In this document: one piece after another, positions 6,050 through 11,072 of the stretch
Position numbering within the stretch: the first letter of the stretch is position 1
Layout of the letters: every line of letters starts with the position of its first letter
Position numbers and translations under genes: made by a program
Source of the DNA: Methanosarcinaceae archaeon
GTDB lineage: Archaea > Halobacteriota > Methanosarcinia > Methanosarcinales > Methanosarcinaceae
NCBI GenBank assembly: GCA_016926455.1
Contig: JAFGOO010000193.1
Coordinates: 1-11,072, forward strand
Direction: 5' to 3'
DNA length: 11,072 bases
The notes under the pieces: model-generated
The model's database searches: none
What the model was told of the DNA's origin: nothing
Seen by the model: only the letters and a program-made list of their open reading frames with translations

Positions 6050-6292
6050 ATGGTCAAAGTTACTCTTGTTTATGCTAAATGGTGCAACGTTTGCCCGACA
6101 GCGATTAAACTGTGGCGAGAACTGAAATCCAAATATGATTTTGATTACGAAGAAGTGGAAGTGGACACACCGAAGGGTCTGGAACTTGCTACTAAATACG
6201 GTATAAGGGGTGTACCAACAACAATAATCGACGATAAAGTGGCTTTTGTTGGTGTCCCTAACAAGCTCAAAGCCGCTTCAATTCTTTCCTGA
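6050..6292 (+). CDS. Small thioredoxin-fold protein (WCNVC active site)
   Basis: An 80-residue glutaredoxin-sized thioredoxin of the archaeal type. Beta1 (VKVTLVYA), then the redox motif WCNVC with Cys12 and Cys15, an alpha helix, beta2 (YEEVEVD), and the cis-Pro loop RGVPTTII (53-60) with Pro56, all in the normal order. It lacks the N-terminal extension of bacterial thioredoxin, as usual in methanogens. It reduces protein disulfides in the cytosol, with electrons expected from the reductase encoded next. Starts GTG 6041 and TTG 6047 are possible. ATG 6050 is chosen because beta1 begins there; AAAGGAG (6033-6039) is 10 nt from it and 7 from the TTG. The gap to the reductase ATG is 21 nt. Confidence 0.88.
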   Translation: MVKVTLVYAKWCNVCPTAIKLWRELKSKYDFDYEEVEVDTPKGLELATKYGIRGVPTTIIDDKVAFVGVPNKLKAASILS

Positions 6293-6313
6293 TCAACGGA
6301 GAGGATTTTGGAA

Positions 6314-7228
6314 ATGTATGACCTTGTAATAATCGGAGGAGGACCTGCCGGTCTGAGTGCGGGCATCTATGCTATCAGATATGGACTTGATGTCATTGTT
6401 TTAGAAAAAAACGAGATTAGTGGGCAGATCGCATTAACAGAGATTGTTGAAAACTATCCGGGGTTTAAATCCATTAACGGAATGGAATTAATGGAAAAGT
6501 TCAAAGAACATGCTCAAGATGCTGGCGTTACTATCCAGAGTTCTGAAGTTTTGAATGTGAAAAACGAAGGAAAGATAAAGATTGTATCAACCGATAGTGG
6601 TGAACTTGAAGCAAAAAGCGTGATAATCGCAACAGGTGCAAGTCCACAGCATCTAGGTATCCCGGGGGAAGAGGAACTCATAGGAAAGGGTGTGTCATAT
6701 TGTGCAACCTGCGATGGACCTTTTTTCACAAACCTTAACGTGATTGTGGTGGGTGGAGGGGATTCTGCAATAACGGATGCACTTATCCTTTCAAAAATCG
6801 TAAAAACGGTCTCTATCGTTCACAGAAGAGATTCACTGCGAGCCGTAAAAATAATGCAGGAGCGAGCATTTTCAGCAAAGAATATTGAATTTTTCTGGGA
6901 TACGGTTATCGAAAAAATCATTGGCAGCGAGACTGTTGAAAAAGTAGTACTTAAGAACTTAAAAACCGATGAAGTCAAAGAGATGAAAATTGATGGAGTT
7001 TTCATATACGTTGGAATACAACCGAATACGTATTTCGTGGACATCGACAAAAACAAGTCCGGATTTATAATTACGAATGCACGCATGGAAACATCTGCTG
7101 AAGGTATTTATGCAGCAGGCGACTGTCGCGAAACCTCGCTTCGTCAGGTTGTGACTGCTGCAAGTGATGGTGCTATGGCCGCTCTGTCTGCCTACGAGTA
7201 CGTGACAGGCGTATGGTCAGGAACATAG
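6314..7228 (+). CDS. trxB: Thioredoxin reductase (NADPH type)
   Basis: A 304-residue low-molecular-weight flavoprotein that passes electrons from NAD(P)H via FAD to thioredoxin. Domains: FAD Rossmann GGGPAG (8-13); the redox centre CATC, Cys130 and Cys133; the NADPH-binding GGGDSA (147-152) with HRRDSLRA (170-177), whose Arg residues recognise the 2'-phosphate; and the second FAD motif YAAGDCR (266-272). These fit an NADPH-dependent enzyme rather than the divergent FFTR/DFTR types. The preferred start is ATG 6314, 8 nt after GGAGAGGA (6298-6305); TTG 6308 is too close. Immediately downstream of its thioredoxin, it forms a two-gene redox operon. The stop is TAG at 7226-7228 with a TAA two codons later. 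It converges with the KH gene, 24 bp away. Confidence 0.95.
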   Translation: MYDLVIIGGGPAGLSAGIYAIRYGLDVIVLEKNEISGQIALTEIVENYPGFKSINGMELMEKFKEHAQDAGVTIQSSEVLNVKNEGKIKIVSTDSGELEAKSVIIATGASPQHLGIPGEEELIGKGVSYCATCDGPFFTNLNVIVVGGGDSAITDALILSKIVKTVSIVHRRDSLRAVKIMQERAFSAKNIEFFWDTVIEKIIGSETVEKVVLKNLKTDEVKEMKIDGVFIYVGIQPNTYFVDIDKNKSGFIITNARMETSAEGIYAAGDCRETSLRQVVTAASDGAMAALSAYEYVTGVWSGT

Positions 7229-7252
7229 AAAAAGTAAGTGACTATCACAATA

Positions 7253-7789
7253 TTAGTACGAATCCAGTTGCGATTGGAAAATATCCTGCCGTTTTTTCTC
7301 CAGAAAACTGTACACTGTGCCGTGGTTTGCACCGTTTATGAGCATTTCAATTGCGGTTCTTATTATCTGGTTTTGCTCCGGGTGACCGAGAATACTTACA
7401 GTTTTTCCGTAAACTGATATTTTGACACCAATCATGCTTTCTGCAATTTCCCTGGTTTTCCCACCTTTACCGATAATCCTCCCTTTCAGACGAAGCATTT
7501 CTTTTGGCGTGCTTGCTACCCTTGATAAATCAATCACATCAAGCATCAGAAAATCGTCATCAAAAAGTTCTATTGTTTTATCAGGGTTAAAGCCACGCCC
7601 TATAGCACGAATCACATCTTCTGCTCTCATTGATTTGATGGGATCATCTTCAGGAATAATTTCAACCACCCCACTTTCGCTATCAATCTCAAGTTTGGAA
7701 GAGGATTTAGTTTCAATGAGCTTTTTGATACGCCCTTTTGGACCTATTATTGCACCAATTCTATCTTGAGGAATTTTGATATGTGTCAT
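7253..7789 (-). CDS. KH-domain RNA-binding protein (Dim2/Pno1-like)
   Basis: 178 aa with two KH domains. KH1 (about 1-70) carries RIGAIIGPKGR with GPKG at 16-19; KH2 (about 80-160) carries RIIGKGGKTREIAE with GKGG at 107-110. The arrangement matches the archaeal Pno1/Dim2 orthologue, which binds the 3' end of pre-16S rRNA during small-subunit maturation. The 'ASTPKEMLRLKGRIIGKGG' linkage (92-110) is typical. Start ATG 7789 follows GGCTGATT a few nt upstream. It is third in an operon with aIF1A and RIO1, with a 36-nt gap after RIO1. A shared job in 30S biogenesis is supported by the conserved archaeal gene order. Confidence 0.92.
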   Translation of the reverse strand: MTHIKIPQDRIGAIIGPKGRIKKLIETKSSSKLEIDSESGVVEIIPEDDPIKSMRAEDVIRAIGRGFNPDKTIELFDDDFLMLDVIDLSRVASTPKEMLRLKGRIIGKGGKTREIAESMIGVKISVYGKTVSILGHPEQNQIIRTAIEMLINGANHGTVYSFLEKKRQDIFQSQLDSY

Positions 7790-7825
7790 GTTAATCAGCC
7801 TATTATTGTTACTTTGAATGCGTTT

Positions 7826-8623
7826 TTATTTTTTAATCTGTTCTTTTGATCTGATAAAAGAGTAAAGTTCGTCAGGAGACGTTTCCACTCCAAAACGCTT
7901 GAAGAACCTAGCAATGTTTTGAACGTCGCGATGCAAAAAATCATTGGCATGTGAATGTTCAAGAGTTACGGATTGTCCCATATCTATAAGGATTGGACTC
8001 AGGTCGTGTGGATTGATCATAATGTTATATTCGCTCAGATCAGCATGCACCAGATTTGCATCCATGTAAAGTACACGCATATATTCCACGATTGTATCAA
8101 AGATGCGCTGTGCATCTTCATTCTCAAGAGCTATCTCTTTTAGCAGTGGATAAGGATTTCCCTGTTCACCCATAAATTCCATGAGAAGAATATTTCTTTC
8201 GGTTATGATCGGAGTCGGAACCCGCACACCAGCATTTCTTGCACGTTCTAGGTTTCTAAATTCTTTGCGTGTCCACGCAAATATGATGTCGTGTTTTTTA
8301 TGCCGGATGTTCTTAAACCGTGGGTCTCCGAGTATGTAGTCTTCCATTGTATTGAAGGTACTGGTTGATATCCTGTATATCTTTACGGCAATTTCTCCGT
8401 CTTCGCCGTCCGCAAGGAACACATTTGCTTCTTTGCCGGTACTGATCGAACCGCCCATTGCCCGGATCAAGCCTTTGTTTGAAAGGTTATAGAGAGATTT
8501 TAAGGTGGGGATGTCAAAAACATTCTCTTTTACTTTGAGTGTATCAGTATCCTTGCGCCTCATTCGCATTTTGTCGATTTCTGTGTCAATACGATGTACT
8601 TTTGTTACAAACGCTTTTTTCAT
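7826..8623 (-). CDS. rio1: RIO1-type serine protein kinase/ATPase
   Basis: A 265-residue atypical kinase of the RIO1 family, used in late small-ribosomal-subunit maturation. Seen: the RIO1 nucleotide loop STGKEANVF (61-69), Lys81 in IAVKIYR, the hinge region ILLMEFMG (145-152), the catalytic loop HADLSEYN with Asp195 and Asn200, the metal-binding IDMGQSV with Asp214, and the RIO1-type FLHRDVQNIARFF stretch (229-241). The STGKEAN loop and the absence of an N-terminal winged helix separate it from RIO2. ATG 8623 lies only 2 nt after the aIF1A stop, suggesting translational coupling. The upstream AAGGAT inside the aIF1A end can act as ribosome site. Complete and normal in length. Confidence 0.95.
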   Translation of the reverse strand: MKKAFVTKVHRIDTEIDKMRMRRKDTDTLKVKENVFDIPTLKSLYNLSNKGLIRAMGGSISTGKEANVFLADGEDGEIAVKIYRISTSTFNTMEDYILGDPRFKNIRHKKHDIIFAWTRKEFRNLERARNAGVRVPTPIITERNILLMEFMGEQGNPYPLLKEIALENEDAQRIFDTIVEYMRVLYMDANLVHADLSEYNIMINPHDLSPILIDMGQSVTLEHSHANDFLHRDVQNIARFFKRFGVETSPDELYSFIRSKEQIKK

Positions 8624-8625
8624 AT

Positions 8626-8922
8626 TTATCCTTGCAAATATCCTCTGCGTTCAAGCCAATTAACCTGAGGTCTTGTGTATTTCCAGATGACATCAGCTTT
8701 TGAATCCTGAAATTCCCAAGGTATTACAATTACAATGTCTCCTTCACGAACCCATGTTTTCTTTTTCATGGAACCCGGAATTCGGCCCATACGAACTACA
8801 CCATCCATACACCGCAGGCGAACACGATTTGCGCCAAGCATGCTTTCAACGATTGCCAGTACTTCCCTATTTTCTTTTCTGGGAGTCCGCACACGTGTAA
8901 TTTGAGGCGTCTCTTCCTCCAT
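8626..8922 (-). CDS. eif1a: Translation initiation factor aIF1A
   Basis: A 98-residue OB-fold initiation factor that binds the A site of the 30S subunit. Seen: an N-terminal charged tail, ENREVLAIVESMLGANRVRL (17-36) as the first OB strands, CMDGVVRMGRIPGSMKKKTWV (38-58), the hallmark RNA-binding face, and GDIVIVIPWEFQDSKADVIWKY (61-82), then a short helix. Length is usual for archaea. ATG 8922 has no clear Shine-Dalgarno; a T/A-rich leader precedes it. It leads the aIF1A-RIO1-KH operon. A minus-strand TATA at about 9031-9039 could be its promoter, with a leader near 90 nt, but this is uncertain. Confidence 0.94.
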   Translation of the reverse strand: MEEETPQITRVRTPRKENREVLAIVESMLGANRVRLRCMDGVVRMGRIPGSMKKKTWVREGDIVIVIPWEFQDSKADVIWKYTRPQVNWLERRGYLQG

Positions 8923-9509
8923 GTTTTTATTTTTTTTATACAGCTCAATACCCCTCTAATCTAATATCTGGATTATACACGTATGTACCATATGTTGTTA
9001 AAGGTTGCGTGTGATTATAGATTCTTAGCATTTATATATTCAATAGCGAAAACCGGATTTTATATCGCATATTCCGCAAGCATATGCAAATTTTATATAA
9101 TTTGAATATCCCCAACATTGAGTGGGTAAGTTAATATATTTTTTGTTCTAATTCATTTTCTATTGAAGACAATACTGATTCAAATTGCTCTGAAATCACA
9201 CCTTTTTCTGGAAGGTATCAATTTTGATTAATCTAAAAAAAGAATGAATATTTATCTTGAACTAAGGGAAGTAAATTATCCTATCCTGTTTGTAAAAAAT
9301 AATGCAACATTCATGATTCTGAACAATTTGCAGATAAAAATCAAAAAACGCAATCTTCTACTATTATGATTCATTTTCTAATAAGATTTAGATTTGAAAT
9401 ATACCTGCAGGATGTGCGTAATATCTATACATTTTAAAAAATAAAAAGGTACTAAATATTAAATAAAACTGTTTTAAAGACAGGAAAATGATTAACAATG
9501 TTGCATATT

Positions 9510-9559
9510 AAAAAAAATCAAGGTACAGGTAAATCACAAGGTGAACTTTGATTTACCTG
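9510..9559 (-). terminator. Hairpin plus T8 terminator of the MrpD-like gene
   Basis: On the minus strand CAGGTAAATCA (9559-9549) pairs over 11 bp with TGATTTACCTG (9536-9526). The stem is extended by AAG/CTT past one bulged base, with a GTGAA/TTCAC loop. About 8 nt later there is a run of eight T (9517-9510). It lies 40 bp after the stop at 9600 and has the form of an intrinsic terminator. Confidence 0.7.
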
Positions 9560-9566
9560 CAAATTT

Positions 9567-9582
9567 TACAAATATATTTGTA
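9567..9582. repeat. Perfect 16-bp palindrome
   Basis: TACAAATATATTTGTA is its own reverse complement. It sits between the MrpD-like stop and the terminator hairpin. Flanking GGTACA (9522-9527) and TGTACC (9579-9584) are also complementary, so the palindrome and hairpin could be part of one larger fold. A protein-binding role is possible but unproven. Confidence 0.45.
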
Positions 9583-9599
9583 CCGATTCGCCAAATTCA

Positions 9600-11072
9600 C
9601 TACACAGTAACCAAATAATACATCACATAAATTGACGTAAATATCAGTGCCATTAACAGCGAATCTCCAACCGGGTTTCTTTTTACAGGATTCTTTGGAT
9701 ACAATTTCTTTTCGTTTTCTAAATACATTATAGACTCCTGTTTGGTCTTATCGCCAAGCCGACCTAAAATGGTCAGAACCAGACTGTCTCTAAATAGCAT
9801 AAAAGCAAGCACTGGGTTTCTAGCAAACCATTTCAAAAATGCTATAATAGCAAGACAAACTTCCACAGTCCAACGAGATCCTCTAGCCAGTGGACCATTG
9901 ATAAACCAAACAAAGACTTTGGATGCTTTTCGATAGGTCCAGTCTATATCCAATGTAATGGTTGGCTCTACTTGCAGTTTCTTCAGCAACAGGAAGAAAC
10001 CGAGGGCAGTAAACATTAACAATTGAAGTTCACCAACCACATGTGGAATGGTAAAAGGATGATAATCTACTGGATACGGGAGCAAATCATACAGCACCTG
10101 TGGATAGATACCTATGAAGATACACAAAAATGCTGCTATTCCCATACCAAGTAGCATGTTGAGTGGCGGTTCCTTTGCCTCAATACCGCGGTCCTTGCCA
10201 AAGAAAGCAAAATAAGGCAACTTAATTCCAACGGACAGGAATGTACCTATAGACGCCAGCATTAGTAATAGAAATACGATGTAATTATGAGATTCCTCCG
10301 CCGATGCAATAACCATAGTCTTACTAACAAAACCACTGAAAAGCGGCATACCAGATATGGCAAATCCGGCAATCATGTACATTATCAAAGTAATTGGCAT
10401 AGTCTTATATAGCCCTCCAAGATCGGTGAGCTTTCTCCTACCTGTGCAGTATATTATCGCGCCTGTAGACATGAACAACAGACCTTTATAGATAATATGA
10501 GCAAAGGCATGAGCTGCAGAGCCATTAATGGCCATTAGTGTCCCAATACCCACACCAGTTACCATGTAACCTACTTGACTTATAATATGATACCCGAGAA
10601 TCCTGCGAATATCGTTTTCCAGAACTGCATAACAGACACCAAAAACTGTCATAATGGCACCGAGCCACATCAGGAGTTCAGTACCTGTATATGCCCTTAA
10701 CAGCACATAGACAGCTGTCTTGGTGGTGAATGCAGACATAAAAACTGCACCAGTGATTGTGGCCTCTGGGTATGCATCTGCTAGCCATGCATGCAGTGGT
10801 GGAACTGCTGCATTCAGTATAAAGCCTATAAGTATGAGATATGAATCAAGACCATCAAGACCAATATGCCCGAACTCCAGCGAACCTGTTTCAATGACTC
10901 TCAATACAATTCCTGCGAGTAAGAACAGCCCACCTACGGTGTGAACCAGCAAGTACCTGAATCCTGCATCAATTGATTTTTTCTCCTTGTTATACCAGAC
11001 TAAGAACACAGAAGAATATGCCATTATTTCCCAGAATATAAACAGGGATAAAAGATCTCCTGCGAATACAAC
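9600..11072 (-). CDS. mrpD: MrpD/NDH-type antiporter-like subunit, 5' partial
   Basis: The frame is open to the window edge, so the visible 490 residues lack the N-terminus. It is a polytopic Proton_antipo_M protein (NuoL/M/N and MrpA/D family). Visible-residue landmarks: the TM5 Glu in FIFWEIM (Glu15), PPLHAWLADAYPEA (91-104), the TM7 Lys in TTKTAVYVLLR (Lys118), LENDIRRILGYHIISQVGYM (150-169), the TM8 His188/His192/Lys196 in AAHAFAHIIYKGLLF, and Lys284 in GIKLPYFAFFG. These are the proton-path residues of the family. The long C-terminal extension (about 370-490: two or more hydrophobic segments and a charged loop) exceeds standard MrpD. It is probably part of an Mrp Na+/H+ antiporter or related ion-translocating complex upstream of the window edge. 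The stop TAG at 9600-9602 is followed directly by TGA. Confidence 0.82.
   Translation of the reverse strand, partial: VVFAGDLLSLFIFWEIMAYSSVFLVWYNKEKKSIDAGFRYLLVHTVGGLFLLAGIVLRVIETGSLEFGHIGLDGLDSYLILIGFILNAAVPPLHAWLADAYPEATITGAVFMSAFTTKTAVYVLLRAYTGTELLMWLGAIMTVFGVCYAVLENDIRRILGYHIISQVGYMVTGVGIGTLMAINGSAAHAFAHIIYKGLLFMSTGAIIYCTGRRKLTDLGGLYKTMPITLIMYMIAGFAISGMPLFSGFVSKTMVIASAEESHNYIVFLLLMLASIGTFLSVGIKLPYFAFFGKDRGIEAKEPPLNMLLGMGIAAFLCIFIGIYPQVLYDLLPYPVDYHPFTIPHVVGELQLLMFTALGFFLLLKKLQVEPTITLDIDWTYRKASKVFVWFINGPLARGSRWTVEVCLAIIAFLKWFARNPVLAFMLFRDSLVLTILGRLGDKTKQESIMYLENEKKLYPKNPVKRNPVGDSLLMALIFTSIYVMYYLVTV

Larger units (their letters stand above)
8923..9599. other. AT-rich intergenic region, no supported gene
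   Basis: 677 bp between the aIF1A start and the end of the MrpD-like gene. TATA-like boxes lie at 9031-9038 (TTTATATA, also readable on the minus strand) and 9091-9100 (TTTTATATAA, plus). GCATAT (9068-9073) and ATATGC (9082-9087) form a 6-bp inverted repeat. A minus-strand text reading VISEQFESVLSSIENELEQK ends at TAA 9131-9133 but has stops just upstream. A 41-codon plus frame at 9244-9369 has no ribosome site. No tRNA or rRNA is seen. A small RNA from the 9091 box is possible but unsupported. Confidence 0.5.

Noticed and set aside
9244..9369. 41-codon plus-strand frame in the long intergenic region
   Set aside because: No ribosome site, no recognisable pattern, and AT-rich chance frames are expected.
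1..11072. CRISPR array, tRNA or rRNA genes
   Set aside because: No regularly spaced repeats, no cloverleaf or T-loop signature outside coding sequence, and no rRNA-like text were seen.

Overview
The window looks like chromosome of a methylotrophic methanogenic archaeon of the Methanosarcinaceae (Methanococcoides, Methanolobus or Methanohalophilus type). The signs are archaeal information-processing genes (Sec61-beta, SRP19, aIF1A, RIO1 kinase, a Dim2/Pno1-like KH protein), TATA-box promoters, moderately low GC, a DUF5806-like archaeal protein, an Mrp/NDH-type antiporter subunit and an IS605-type TnpB remnant. The genus is inferred and was not checked by search.

Layout. 1-410 holds a heavily deleted tnpB relic and a terminal-type hairpin. 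472-1820 carries mtnA and the Sec61-beta gene. 1845-4390 is a decayed accessory stretch: a membrane-anchored alpha/beta hydrolase pseudogene with three ochre codons and a frameshift, an intact two-TM PLD-like (DUF5919-like) protein, and the C-terminal wreck of a radical SAM/SPASM protein. 4480-5306 has SRP19 (minus) divergent from two small unknown genes (plus), apparently sharing one bidirectional TATA element. 5394-5861 (minus) is a DUF5806-like gene, divergent from a thioredoxin/thioredoxin reductase operon (6050-7228, plus) that has a perfect 12-bp palindrome just upstream of its TATA box. 8922-7253 (minus) is the aIF1A-RIO1-KH operon, which couples translation initiation to small-subunit maturation. 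8923-9599 is a long AT-rich intergenic stretch. From the right edge to 9600 (minus) runs an antiporter/NDH-like subunit (MrpD type), truncated at its 5' end by the window, with a hairpin plus T-run terminator behind it.

How the genes work together. Secretion is represented by Sec61-beta and SRP19, redox control by the thioredoxin pair, ribosome biogenesis and initiation by the aIF1A operon, and ion energetics by the MrpD-like subunit. I see no convincing multi-gene novel system. The points most worth a second look are the amber-terminated genes with immediate backup stops, the lone 2TM-PLD-like protein among pseudogenes, the palindrome ahead of the thioredoxin operon, and the two small unknown genes opposite SRP19.
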